This document shows, piece after piece, positions 1 through 10,745 of a stretch of DNA of 64,000 nucleotides. A program made the translations under genes and the position numbers. Under the pieces are notes generated by a model. It did no database searches, was not told the origin of the DNA, and worked only from the letters and a program-made list of their open reading frames with translations. The DNA is taken from assembly GCA_951799445.1 (NCBI GenBank), contig OX637292.1:1801296-1865295 (forward strand). The letters are read 5' to 3'. This DNA is from Pseudisothecium myosuroides. Taxonomy: Eukaryota > Streptophyta > Bryopsida > Hypnales > Lembophyllaceae. Within the stretch, counting starts at the first letter, position 1; each line of letters starts with the position of its first letter.

Positions 1-1116
1 TTCCGTCTTCAACGACTCGTTCTCCTCCTGGAGTCGTCGGATCTCCGCCTCTTGCTTCCGGATCTCATCCGGGCTGGAGATAAAATCTGCAACCACTCCT
101 GCCAGGTTGCTGTTTACTGGTGCTCCCACCAGCTCGCTGATCTGATTCAGAATCAGCTTCTTCACCGTCCAGTTTGCTCGCACATCACTCAGGATGTTGA
201 CCAGCTGGTTGAACGGATCCGTCGGATCCGATCCGGAAGGACCCGGTTCTTCAGAAACCGGTTTCTTCCCTGGGCTGGAGGTCTCAACCGGAGGGGTTGG
301 GGTTCCTCTCCGGTTAGGAGGCGTCGTCTTCTGCCGCTTGTGCTGCGGCCGGTGTAGCTCCTCCTCTTCCTCTTCTTCCTCCTCGGAACCGGATACTTCT
401 TCCTGTTCTTCTTCTTCCGATTCCAATTCCCCATATTTCAGGAGTGACTCATGCATCTTCCACTCCTTCTCCTCCGTATCCGTGAGGAGTTGATGGTGCT
501 TGTACAGATGGACGAGGTAGGGACTCAACGGAGTCGGTCTACTTCCTCCGATCTTCGGAATGAGCCGGTTGACCAGGTCGAACAAAATCCTGGCCCAGTC
601 CACTTTCCGTTACCCGCTCAGGGCTCCGAAAATGAGGTTTCCGATGGCTATGGTCACCCTCGTCGGCTTCTCCGGGTGGATGATCGGAACCAGGAACTGG
701 AGAAGGTTCCGATGCCAGTCGTCCAGACAATCTGCCACCGCGTGCCCATCCTTGGAGTCCACGTTGCACCGGAATTTCCCCCGAGTGTAACCCTCCTTCG
801 AGGAAGCCATCCCTCGACCTCCAGACCGGAATTCATACACGGCCTTCCACATCTCCTCCGTCCAGTTGCCCGGACTTCTGCGGAGAGTTCTCTCAAACTG
901 GTTGGAGAGCTTTCCGAGTAACTCTCGAATCATCTGCTCCTCCCGAAACCCCCAGGGTTTATCGATCAGTCCTCCGCAGCCCATCTTGGCCAAATCCTCC
1001 ATCAGGTTGTCCTTTTCCTTCTCGTCCGTTGGAATAACCGGACACACCTTCCGGAGTTTTACTTCTGCTGCGGAGGAACTGGACGGCCCTGCTCTACTCT
1101 TACGGAGCTGAGGCAT
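1..1116 (-). pseudogene. ORF-X (LTR-encoded protein), copy A, 3' end outside window, one nonsense codon
   Basis: The frame starts at the ATG at 1116-1114 (MPQLRKSRAG) and reads leftwards. It has the conserved N-terminal region of the ORF-X family, including the stretches GCGGLIDKPWGF, GRGMASSKEGYTRGKF and HPEKPTRVTIAIGN. A TAA stop interrupts it at 610-612 just after the FGAL motif. The same frame then continues with recognisable ORF-X sequence, including the acidic Glu-rich tract and the coiled-coil start, to the window edge. The copy at 43080 has GAA at the TAA position, so this is a point nonsense mutation. Function is unknown. The family has an N-terminal globular domain of about 200 aa, an acidic disordered linker and a C-terminal coiled coil. 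A layout resemblance to plant transposon-associated protein domains is only an impression. Confidence 0.7.
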
Positions 1117-1390
1117 GGACACGAACTGTGCTAACCGGATCCTGACTGAGGCTACCTTTCCCTCTCCTAGCCGCACGTCCCGTTTCTCACCTTCGCTCTT
1201 CCGATCTCAACCGGAATACCTCTAAACCTGCAACGCACACTAAAGCGCTGCGCGCCCTAACACTCTAACACGCACACACAAACCAACTCAAAATAAGAAA
1301 GCAAAACGCTGGGAAGAGAGGCTAAGTACGCGCTGGAGCGAGATTTCCGCAAATGAAGATTGAAAAAGAGTGGCCGCTGGATTGGTCAGC

Positions 1391-1400
1391 CCATATATAG
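1391..1400 (-). promoter_or_regulatory. TATA box of LTR promoter (copy A)
   Basis: CTATATATGG on the minus strand lies about 275 bp upstream of the ORF-X ATG at 1116. The equivalent position in the LTR at 42568-46045 reads CTATAAATAGGCTGACC, so the box is conserved between copies. It is the likely U3 promoter. Confidence 0.55.
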
Positions 1401-1631
1401 TCTAATCTGTCATCATGACCAAATCCGTTCCTGACCCATTCCGATCCAACTCAGATCCGTTCTAACTCTAATCCGGTTCAGATTCAGATCAAATCCGGAT
1501 TGTCATCTATTCCGTTCCATTAGTTAATTTCCGGTTATCGGTTACCTCCTACTCGAACCCGGATCCCAGATCACGGTTTCCGTTCCAAGATTTAGATAAC
1601 TTACAAAAAACCAAAAATTTACCTTGCGACA

Positions 1632-3903
1632 TAGTCATGGTGGCGAAATGACCTCCAGATAGTCCGGAATGTAAGGCTCTCATCACCTTCTTCCGTTCCT
1701 TGACCTCCAAGCACCTTCTGAGTTGGTCATCTGCCCCCATTTTGAACAAGGTTCCCTTAATCAATGAATAAGGAGCCACCTTTTTCTGGAAGACACTCTT
1801 CTCTTCTCGATTCAGCCCTTCTGGATATCGCTGTTCCGTCAGATACGTAATGATATGCCGGAAGTCTGAAGAGTCTCCCTCTTCTAAATGGAAGACCATT
1901 TCCTCCTCCCTTTCCGGAAACTCATCCGGGAAATCGGCGGAAATGTCTCCCATTGCACTAGTTCCTCTCTGTCTTGACAAGAAGTCAGCATTCGCATTGG
2001 ACTTTCCGGATTTGACTAATACCTCGTAATTGAACTCCTGAAGCAACAGTACCCATCTTGCAATTCGTCCGGAAAGATCCGGTTTGTTGACCAGGTACTT
2101 CAGAGAGTCGTGATCCGTATGGAATACGATCCGGTATCCGAGCAAGTAATGCCGGAATTTCTTGCAAGCATAAATCACTGCCAAGGCTTCCCTTTCAATG
2201 GTGGTGTACTTCCGTTCCGCCAAATTCATTTGCCGGCTTGAATAGTACAATGGGCACTCCCGTTGGTCTTCGTCATATTGCCAAAGAATGGCCCCTAGGC
2301 ACCATCCGGAAGCGTCCAAGGTTACATGAAAATTCTTGGACCAATCCGGTGAAGACAAGATCGGAGCTTTTACCAAAGCTGCCTTCAAGCTTTCGAACGC
2401 TTGCTGTCTTTCCGGATTCCAAGTAAAATCCGTATCCTTTTTCAACAATTCCGTTAAAGGAATTGCTTTTCGGGTGTATCCTTCAATGAAACGTCAATAG
2501 TACCCCACGCATCCAAGAAAACCACGGATCTCTCGTACACAAGTTGGAGGGGCTAAGGCGATCATAGCTTTAACTTTATCTATGTCGACCTCTAAGCCTT
2601 TCCAGCTTACTACGTGTCCGAGCAAAATTCTGGATTGCATACCGAAAAAACATTTTCCCGGATGTAGTTTGAGGTTCGTCTCTCTACATCTTTGAAATGT
2701 CTTTCGTAAGTACTCAAGATGATCTTTCCGGGACGAGAATACTGCAAAATCATCGATGAATACTTCCAGGAAATACCTAAGGAAGTCCCGAAAAATATCC
2801 ATCATGAGTCGCTGAAACGTTCCCGGAGCATTGCATAACCCAAACGGCATCCGGGTGAAAGCAAAAGTTCCCCATTCTGTCGTAAAGGTAGTCTTCAGTT
2901 GATCTATCAACCGGATGAAGACTTGATTATACCCTCAGAATCCGTCCAGAAAACTATAGCACTCGTTTCCGGAAACATGATCTAAGATAATATCAGTAAA
3001 AGGTAGAGGAAAGTAGTCTTTCCGGGTAGCTGTATTCAACTTCCGGAAATCCTGACATACCCGGATCTTGACCTTCCCTTCCGGTCCTGCCTTCTTTGGT
3101 ACGACCACGATTGGGGAAACCCATTCCGAGTTGTGGACTGGATATATGAATCCGGCCTCCAACAAGGCGTCAATCTCCTCTTTCACCATGATTGAGTATC
3201 TGGGATTCAGTCGGTACTGGCGCTGTCGAATCGGAACTGCTCCTTCCGTGAGGTCGATCCGGTGCTCTCCTAGTTCCGCCGGAATGCCCGTTAAGTCGGA
3301 TGCTACCCAGGCGAACACATCCATATAATCTTTGAGAAGGGTGGTGTACTCTTTCTTTTCCGATTCCGTCATGGAGTTGCTGAGAAAGAAGGACTTTCCG
3401 GAAACAACTTCGACCTTGTCATAATCCGAAGGACTTACGACAGTCTTGATCCTTTCCGGGGTAGCCTCTTCTGTTCCCTCTTGAATGTCACTCCATGGGA
3501 TTTCCGGATCCTGTCCGTTTAAACCAATGGACGGAATGCTACCGTCCATGATTTGCTGTCTGATCCATCCAAAGGAAAGTGGCACATCCACTTCTCCCAT
3601 GGATCGATCTTCTTGTGGAACAATGTTCCCTTCATCAATCGGCTCCTCTGCTCCGATTTCTACCATCGGTTCCGGAAACTCAAAATCAGTTTCCGTAGCC
3701 AACGTAAAATAGCTGGGGACTGAATCTGAATCTTTCGGATCCGACCAATCCGTGGTGTATCCATCTGACTCGCTGGTTTCTCCAAGATGCTCCACGCGTT
3801 TCCAGGGAATCCGGATTGCTGGTTTCCCAATCACGAATTCCTTGGCTCCCCAATCCGCTAAGACTCTGGCTGCATACAGCCATGGTCTTCCAAGCAACAT
3901 GGG
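1632..3903 (-). pseudogene. pol: Ty3/gypsy pol, 3' part: protease end, reverse transcriptase, RNase H, start of integrase
   Basis: Reading leftwards from 3903, the frame opens with the end of protease (LLGRPWL). Reverse transcriptase follows, with the palm motif in the variant form VFIDDF, and MPFGLCNAPGTFQ. RNase H follows (DASGWCLGA, TIEREALAVIYACKKF, HTDHDSLKYL, NANADFLSR). The last piece is the integrase zinc-finger beginning (HSGLSGGHFA), where an ORF-X LTR interrupts at 1631. Two TGA stops break the single frame at 2935-2937 (Ser TCA changed) and 2494-2496 (Arg CGA changed, typical of methyl-CpG decay). No frameshift is seen. The 5' half of the same polyprotein lies at 32237-34713, separated by the giant hAT insertion. 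Domain order RT-RNase H-integrase places it in Ty3/gypsy (Metaviridae). It is dead in this copy. Confidence 0.9.
3896..3903. repeat. Left 8-bp target-site duplication of the giant hAT element
   Basis: AACATGGG lies directly outside the left terminal repeat and is repeated exactly at 32237-32244 outside the right one. Eight-bp duplications are characteristic of the hAT superfamily. Deleting 3904-32236 plus one copy of this octamer restores the retroelement protease frame across the junction. Confidence 0.93.
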
Positions 3904-3985
3904 CTGGGTTGTCAGGACGTTTGGACGTTCGGACGTTCGGACGGACGTCCAAAGTCCGGGGACGCTGCCCCCCCAACGTCCTGTG
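3904..3985 (+). repeat. Left terminal inverted repeat and subterminal GGACGT repeats
   Basis: The terminal repeat CTGGGTTGTCA (3904-3914) is followed by several GGACGT/ACGTCC hexamers within about 80 bp. The right end, read inwards, has the same terminal repeat and several ACGTCC/GGACGT hexamers. Short subterminal motifs near both ends are where hAT transposases such as Ac bind, so these hexamers are candidate transposase sites. That last step is inference. Confidence 0.75.
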
Positions 3986-4031
3986 ACATTCACTTTTTAT
4001 GTTTTTTACCTACATGGTAAATTCCGCGACT

Positions 4032-4706
4032 ACAAACCCGACCGAAAAACCGACCGTAAACCCGACCGAAAAACCGACCAAGAGAAACCGACCGAAAAAC
4101 CGACCGAGAGAACCCGACCGAAAAACCGACCGAAAAACCGACCGAGGACCCGACCGACTAACCGACCGAAAACCCGACCGACTAACCGACCAAAAACCCG
4201 ACCGACCGAAAACCCGACCGACCGTAATCCCGACCGAAAAACCGACCGAGAGAAACCGATCGAAAAAACGACTGAGAAAAACCGACCGAAAAACCGACCG
4301 AGAGAAATTGACCGAAGACCCGACCGAAAAACCGACCGAGGACCCGACCGAAAACCCGACCGATAATCGGACCGACCGAAAACCCGACCGACAGAAAACC
4401 CGACCGACCGAGAACCGGACCGACCGAAAACCCGACCGAAAACCCGTCCAAAAACCGGACCGACCGAAAATGCGACCGACGACCGAAAACCAGACCGACC
4501 GAATTCTCAACCGAAAACCTGACCGAAAATCAGACCGACCGAATTCTCGACTGAAAACCGGACCGAAAACCGGACCGACCGACCGAAACCCCGACCGAAA
4601 ACTTGACCGTCCGAAATCACGACCGAAAACCCGATCGTCAACCCGACCGATAACCCGTCCGAAAATCTGACTGAAAACCTGACCCGACCCCAATCCCGAC
4701 CCGTTT
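4032..4706. repeat. GACCGAAAACC tandem array (left subterminal)
   Basis: About 675 bp consist almost entirely of imperfect 8-14-bp units built on GACCGAAAACC, with GACCGA, GACCGACT and GACCCGACC variants. Long frames cross the array on both strands only because the repeat lacks stop codons; their Arg/Pro/Thr or Gly/Phe/Arg-repeat products are not credible genes. The same unit in reverse orientation fills 15048-15370, before the 368-aa gene. Its position just inside the left end suggests a structural or transposase-binding role. It is a sharp GC island in AT-rich DNA. Confidence 0.9.
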
Positions 4707-5749
4707 TTACAAGTTCTCCGAAGAAATTTATAAACATGCTTCAAATCGGTTGTTAAAATAATGTGAGCTTTGAGATTGTTGTGTTCTGTTTTTTGTTTTT
4801 TCTTAAAACACATGAACAATTTCCATTGATAAAAAGGATACAATACACCGAACCAAAGGGAATTGTGTTCCAAGTTCCACTTTCATAATAAATGTATTAA
4901 TGATTTTTTTTTTTCCGGGATTCTGAAACCTAGTTCCACTTACCAATTTTATAATGAATGAAAATTTAGTTATATTTTCCTAAATTTGTTTCCTAAATTT
5001 TTCACTCAAATATTTAAGAGAAAAAATTTAAGAAATGAATATCAATAGTTAAAAACTTATAAGCTTAGAAGGCACAAAGTGACAAAGCCAAATAATCTTG
5101 TCATACAAATTGTACAGAATTTTTTTTTTTCCTTTTTTTTTTGGTTTACAAGCTACTGAATGTTATAGGAGTAATGGGACTAGGTCACTAGGAACTCAAC
5201 AATGAACGTACGCGGGTGTTTGAGTGGAAATAGAATTTTGCGTAAGGGTCCTTGAGAAGTTTTGGCTATGGTAAGAATTGCTTGGTGTGATGTAAATGAT
5301 TGAAATGAATTAAGGATATTTTGAAGAGTGCTGATTTTCATTGAAAGAAATAACAGTTATTAGGAACAAAGGTCATCCCGCGATGTCATGCAACTGCTTG
5401 CTATGAAAATGCGACTACCATTGCGTTGAAGTAACCAAACAAGAACAATAGAGAAGTTTGGATTACCAGAAGAGAAGATCATCAATTTGGAACAATCAAA
5501 AATAAGAAATTTTAATAGGTGTGGCATTTTTGGTTTATTATCACACCCTACTTTTGTGGAAAGACACTTCAATCGGTGTAAAAAGAAGTTCCTCTTTTTA
5601 CACATTACTTTCAAGGAGGGGGGAAAATAACATTGTCTCAATATGGTTGTTGTACATTTTTTTAAAGTTATTTTCACACCATCTTATTTTGGGTAAGATA
5701 CTACGACTTCTATCAAAGTTTCAATTTAATCCACAAGGCATTGAACATG
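4707..5749. other. AT-rich interval without a supportable gene
   Basis: There are homopolymer runs of T and only short frames without recognisable domains. I see no clear repeat boundaries here. Confidence 0.6.
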
Positions 5750-6666
5750 CATTTTGGTCTTTGGAGAACATAGCATTTTTGGGCAACTTACTACAAGCAG
5801 AGTTTTTATTTTTTTTAGTTCAAATTTTCACAAGGCATTTTCAGGAGGAGTAGCTTTAAGGTCCAACTTTTCTTCATAACTTCTAACCTAGAGATTAAAA
5901 AGTTATTGTATGATATATTGATATGTGATTTTTAATGCTTGGTGGGCAGCTCAAAAATTCTTAAAAATCGCTTTAAGAAAAGAATAAAACTTCAAACTAG
6001 TTCTCTAGATCTATATATGCAAGTTTAGGTTTGAATTTTTTTTTTTTTCATTTATGAGATCAGAAGTACGCAGTGATCTAGTTTGCGGGCAATTCTGGAT
6101 TCCTTGCTCAGAAATAAACTTTAAAATCCTTTATTCAATTTAATTTTCAATATCTTTTGAAAAAAAGAAAAAAAAGAATGTAGATACATTACTACAACAT
6201 TATAACCATTGGGATTGGCATTTTCCAATTATATAATTAAATTCTTAACAATTTAGTGGTTTGAATCATTCACTACTTCTTTCTGTTTGCTATTTTTTTT
6301 CTATATGTTGTACAATTCCTAATGTTTTGGAAATTTTCAAGCACAGAGCCAGCTTCACCTTGAAAATGAATCCAAATGAAACCACAATTATTGATACTTT
6401 CCGATACAAATGAGACCTTGTGAAATGCAGTTGTCCGGTTTTGGCCCGGACCTAAAAAACATTTCTGTCGATTCAAATGTTGTTACCCTGCAATATACAT
6501 GGTGGAAAATTCTGAAAATTTTTCCACATCTTCTTAAACCAATTCACTACAAGATCCTATGATTACATGTGTCCTAAAATATTTTCTTTCTAAAATTTGG
6601 ATTATTTTTTGGAAATGGCAGTTTCGGAACGTTTTGGGTGAATATATAGTCAACAACCTTTAGGGG
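5750..6666. mobile_element. TTAA-type MITE, subfamily 2, 5'-degraded
   Basis: The right end reads CCTTTAGGGG followed by TTAA (6667-6670), matching the MITEs at 9597, 30567, 56555 and 58119. The interior (GCATTTTTGGGCAACTTACT near the start, AAATGGCAGTTT near the end) matches the copies at 10746, 16436, 25140 and 56555. The left terminal repeat is no longer recognisable, so the left boundary is approximate. Confidence 0.55.
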
Positions 6667-6670
6667 TTAA

Positions 6671-7294
6671 GCTCACACCCTCAATTTTTCAAAAACAAAC
6701 TTTTCGCAGCGTAAAATTTTTTTTTTACATTGACACCTTCTCATCTTCAATTATGTACTATCATTGCTTTCGTTTTCTACCTCTCTTTTCACACCCTATT
6801 TTTTTGTGGGTAGGGGATTTGTATCCATGAAATGGTAAAAACCTTCAATCCTTATGAATCTTTTGAATGATATGAATTAAAATTTCCTTCCTAATTTACA
6901 CTTCACTTTCTGGCCTTTCGGATCTTGAAATTTTTCTAATATTCCTTTCACCCTACACATGTGTCCCTTGACGCCTAAGTTCAAAATATCCAAATGTCAT
7001 ATATCATTCTATTTGTCATGCAACCGCGACAATCCAATATCCATTAACAAGGAGTACTGCACTTCTCATCCACACAAAGCATACAATTTGTATAGTAAAC
7101 ATTTGTATTCATTACAATTTGAAAAACACACAAAAAATCAAATTGTATATCCAATTCCACATACATTGGTATAGATTATATGTGCATACATACTACGTCC
7201 TCTACACACGATAAATCCTCATATCTAAATTCATCCCCTAGTCCCCTACTTATGTACCTCTATAGATTACGGTAAGTTGGTAACCTACTGATAT
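6671..7294. other. AT-rich interval, 3' flank of the kinase-like gene
   Basis: No gene or repeat boundary can be supported. It presumably holds the 3' untranslated region of the minus-strand kinase-like gene. Confidence 0.5.
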
Positions 7295-8778
7295 TTAGTA
7301 TGATTGCCGGAAATATTCATCGGGCATAGGAAACTTGAAAGTAGTGCAGAATCGATTCACGACGTGAGCCAAAGTGCTTTCTTTTCTGATGACCCGTTGT
7401 AAGTACTCGTGAAACGCCAGTCCCAATGTGTGGTGTTTGAATCTGCTGCATTGTGGAGTTTCCTTCTGCAATGCAGTGAAGCCTCGGACATGCACTGCCT
7501 GTTCATCCTCTGAGCTATTTTAGCAACCGCATATGCTTCCGTTTCACATGATAACCTTGGAATGACGTCCTCATTCGCATCAATTTTGTGCACGTAGGCG
7601 CTATTGGGATCCAACCACCACCTCTGTGTCAAAGTTTGATCCCTCTAAATGGCAGATGTGAATGTGTACAAGGATTTAGGACGTTCACTAGCTAAGCTAG
7701 TTAAGCCCCAATCACAAATTCCAACATACACACGTGACTCATCATCGGGAAAGTGAAACATGATGTTGTCTGGAGAAATATCATTGTGGAGATGTCCAGC
7801 AACATGCACTGCATTCATAATGTGCACGAACGCCCATGTAAGTTCCGTTCGCTTCTTCCTGAATTGAGCGAGGCGGAAAGCGTTAATCACCTCTGCTTCC
7901 GATGGATTGTCATACATCAACCGAACCTGTATGTTGTCTGGATAATCATTATCCATGTTCAGCATATTTCGCAGTGTCCCACCATTCCACCAATAGGAGT
8001 ACCCTTCATTCCTTGTTGCATGCACTGCAAAAAAACGTATTACTCCAGGGTGCGCAATCCTCACTGCCATTGATTTGTTCAGGTGTTCCAACTTTGCTAA
8101 CTCAGGCCTTTTATTGTGTTGGTGAGATCTCTTTGCTGCAAACTCCCAAAACGGTACTATAGGAGCACATCCTTCAATTCGGACCCTCCGAATAGTAGCA
8201 TATCCACCCTTTATAATTTTATCATCTTGGGCAATCACTTGTGCCGTATCTGGAAGTGCAATGAGATGTCTCCTGCCATGGTACAATTCATCCTTTCCAT
8301 CATCGCTATTCCACCATGTCATTGATTTCCTTCTATTGCGCGTGTTAGCAAATGGCTTGCACCGCTTTGTGAATAAATCAGCTCTGAGGATAACTTCTTG
8401 AAAGGCTTCATCATCGGCGCGGTGTTGCTTCACATATTTTGCGAGAACCACTTTGGAATTCCACAACGCATCATACACCCTGTTGTGAAGGAATTTCACA
8501 AAGCCCTTCTTCTCCATTTCATGATGCCATTCAGGAACGTGAAGGGCTTCCATCATCTTCTGCGACATATCATCCATGAATTTTTTTGGGCACTCCTCTT
8601 GGTATCTGATGTATTTATTGTCCAAGGAAAGAGTGGTTTCAGACTCAAAGAATTTCAAGGTGAATTCGATGAGAAAGTTCTTGCATGCATCAGAGGGAAT
8701 TTCCTTCAACTCTTTGATACTTGGTTGCCCTAATTGCACCCCGTCTCGCCTCTTTGCAGCCTTCTTTGCCCTTGGCAT
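7295..8778 (-). pseudogene. Protein-kinase-like cargo gene with one in-frame stop and a frameshift
   Basis: The ATG at 8778 opens a 377-aa frame ending in TAG at 7645-7647. An N-terminal region of about 180 aa, which I do not recognise, precedes a protein-kinase fold. That fold has the glycine-rich loop KGGYATIRRV (aa 190-199), an AAK lysine (K216), the catalytic loop HLHNDISPDN (aa 329-338; canonical HRDxKxxN is here HNDISPDN) and CDWG in place of DFG (aa 355-358). The TAG lies in the activation segment. The same frame resumes after it with RWWLDPN (APE-like) and EAYAVAKIAQRM (subdomain IX-like) to about 7500, where a frameshift leads to a tail ending at 7295. It is either decayed, or needs readthrough or unrecognised splicing. 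It lies in the giant hAT element with its own GC-rich promoter cassette (9010-9190). Substrate unknown. Confidence 0.65.
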
Positions 8779-9009
8779 CTTGATGAACTACCGGTATTTA
8801 ATTACAATTGGTAATGAAAATTACCAGTCGCGATTTCACTTCACTCTGGAGTACACGTAATCTGCAATCAAGTTGTCAAAAAAATTGGCAATAAGTGGCC
8901 CCCAAAACCGGACTCTTGCTTTCCCAAGGAGAGGAGCCAATGGAGGACAAACCACCAAGCTCTCCACTCCACGCTTGCACAAGGCAAGGGGGATAGCAAA
9001 AGTGAGGGA

Positions 9010-9190
9010 GCGGTCTGGCCGTCCGCCCCTCTTATAGTTTGCGGTCGCCCCGACCGCCGAATCGGACGGCCCGACCGCTCCATCCGCCGCATCGGACGGC
9101 GGTGACAAATTAGGGTTCGGCTCGCGGTCGGCACAGTCGGCGGTCGGCACAGTCGGCGGTCGGCAGACTGGGTGGTCGGCGGGGAGTCGC
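9010..9190 (-). promoter_or_regulatory. GACCG/CGGTC promoter cassette of the kinase-like gene
   Basis: A GC-rich block full of GACCG, CGGTC and CGGACGG words includes three near-perfect tandem copies of GCGGTCGGCACAGTCG around 9120-9170. On the minus strand it ends in a TATA-like ACTATAAG (9031-9038) followed by AGGGGCGGACGGCC, about 250 bp before the ATG. The RING-gene promoter has CTATAAGAGCGGACGGCC, nearly the same core. Confidence 0.7.
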
Positions 9191-9592
9191 TGGTTTTCTT
9201 AAGTTCGTAGAAAGATGGAAATAGAATTTTTTTCGCAACCGTGCCTACATTCCGGAAATCCAAAGTTCTGCTGAAATAAGCTGAAAATAGGGAAGAGGAG
9301 GGCTGAGGGCAGCCCAAAAGGAAGTTTTTTTGAGGGGATTTTTTTCCCATTCGTGCTACTGTTGTCTACCTAGAAATCTTTCATTCATTCCATTTCAATT
9401 GGTTACAAATAGTTTTACACAATCTTATTTTCAAGGCACTTGAGAAAACGAACTTGTAGAATTTCATTGATGAATGCAATTTCTTCAATTTTTTTTTTCA
9501 CAGAAACAGGTCTGTGTGGTTCATTTTTTTGGGCTACAATAATCTTACCATTGAATTACCCTAGTCTTATTTAATGCAAAAGATATTAAAAT
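9191..9592. other. AT-rich spacer
   Basis: No gene or defined repeat is supported. The antisense frames across 8836-9350 are by-products of the GC cassette. Confidence 0.5.
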
Positions 9593-9596
9593 TTAA

Positions 9597-10521
9597 CCCC
9601 TAAAGTCCCATTGTCCCCTCGGGGGACAAATCAGATTTCGGGCAGGTACTTGCGGGCTGAATTTTTGTCGTGATTTTTTGAAACTTTTAGTGAAGATAGA
9701 GAAACTGCTAAGCTTCGTGGGAATATAATTTTTTTTTCAATTGGTGCCCGGGAGCAAAAGTTATACCACAAAAACCCTCAAACCGAACTCGGCGGGCAGC
9801 AAAAAAAATTTTGCAAAAAGTCAACTTTTTTTTTTTTGACATTTTTCTCTGAAAGAATATATTTTTGTCTAAATCTGAAGCTTTGATTCATTCCATTTGG
9901 ATTTGTTATGAGAAAGTTATGGACAATCTTAGTTTTGGGGCACTTAGAGCATCTTCCTGAAAAAAATAACTTGTAGGGTTCATTTCTGAATGCAATTTTC
10001 ACAGTTTTTCATTTTTTTTTTTTTGAGGATGTTGTGTTTGCTTGCTAAAACAATCTCACCGTTGGGATTATTGTATTTCAATCCCGTCTAAGAGCTATTA
10101 ACGATTTAGTTTTTCCTTCAATCTCGGACCTACGTCTACTTAACAATTTTTTAAAGAATGAAGATCAAGTGTTTTTTCTTTGAAATTTTTTTTATAGACT
10201 CTCAACTCACATATTCAACATAAAAAAATTTAAATTCAAAGTCTATAGTGCAAAAAAATTCCACAAATGGCGGTCAAAATCATCTGAAATTACAGGCCAC
10301 AGTTCAAAAAAGCTTCTTTTTCCAACTTCAAATGTTAATATTTTCCAATCCGTACGGTCAAACTTCATGAAACTTTTACCACATGATCTTTAACAAGTGA
10401 AGTACAAGATCCTACGGTTATATTTTAAAAAAATGATTTTTTTTGTGTTCTTGGATGAACGCAGCAAAAATGGCAGTTTTGAGTGGTTTTTGATAGAAAA
10501 ATGGCCTTGGGACTTTAGGGG
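9597..10521. mobile_element. TTAA-type (piggyBac-like) MITE, subfamily 1
   Basis: The 925-bp element is flanked on both sides by TTAA (9593-9596 and 10522-10525). It has a perfect 13-bp terminal inverted repeat, CCCCTAAAGTCCC at the left and its complement at the right. TTAA targeting and a CCCTA-type end are piggyBac hallmarks. It has no coding capacity. A near-identical plan, including internal ATGGCAGTTTTGAGTG before the right end, is seen at 58119-59040 outside the giant hAT element and at 30567-31495 inside it. Confidence 0.85.
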
Positions 10522-10745
10522 TTAATGATTCATTGTATCCACTTTGGCACTTCCATATATGAATAATAAAAAATTTTGACAATTAAATTTTTTTTTAATT
10601 TCTTCTCGGCTAAACTACCAACACAATTCTCCAACTTCCAGATTCAAAGCTCACAACTCACTATTGCAAAAATTTCAAGTGCGAAATCTTCAAAATCAAA
10701 ACACTGCATTCCATAATGTCTTTAAGAACTTCTTTTCTCCACTTT

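Larger units (their letters stand above)
1..1631 (-). mobile_element. Partial giant LTR of an ORF-X retrotransposon, nested in gypsy integrase
   Basis: On the minus strand the LTR begins at 1631 with TGTCGCAAGG and runs off the left edge of the window. It aligns with the complete solo LTR at 42568-46045: the same TGTCGC start, the same run ATTTTTGGTTTTTTGTAAG just inside, the same TATA region and the same internal ORF. It starts inside the integrase zinc-finger coding region of the neighbouring pol frame, so it is a later insertion and not the 3' LTR of that element. The ORF-X protein it carries is much closer to the copy at 43080 than to the copy in the 5' LTR at 34880-38353, which supports this. 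The far end and the target duplication are outside the window. Confidence 0.8.

Noticed and set aside
1..1631. The left-edge LTR as the 3' LTR of the interrupted gypsy element.
   Set aside because: It starts in the integrase zinc-finger codons without a polypurine tract, and its ORF-X is far closer to the copy at 43080 than to the one in the gypsy element's own 5' LTR.
3904..3914. First reading of the insertion flanks as TGGGTTGT / ACAACCCA.
   Set aside because: These are inverted, not direct, so they are part of the terminal repeat. Moving outward gives the direct 8-bp AACATGGG and restores the retroelement frame, which settles the boundary.
3752..4873. Several long frames on both strands over the GACCG array (up to 287 codons).
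   Set aside because: They exist only because the 11-bp repeat lacks stop codons. The products are monotonous Arg/Pro/Thr or Gly/Phe/Arg repeats, and frames are open on both strands at once.
5360..6476. Short frames at 5360-5853 and 6273-6476 as genes.
   Set aside because: No domains, AT-rich composition, and overlap with MITE sequence.
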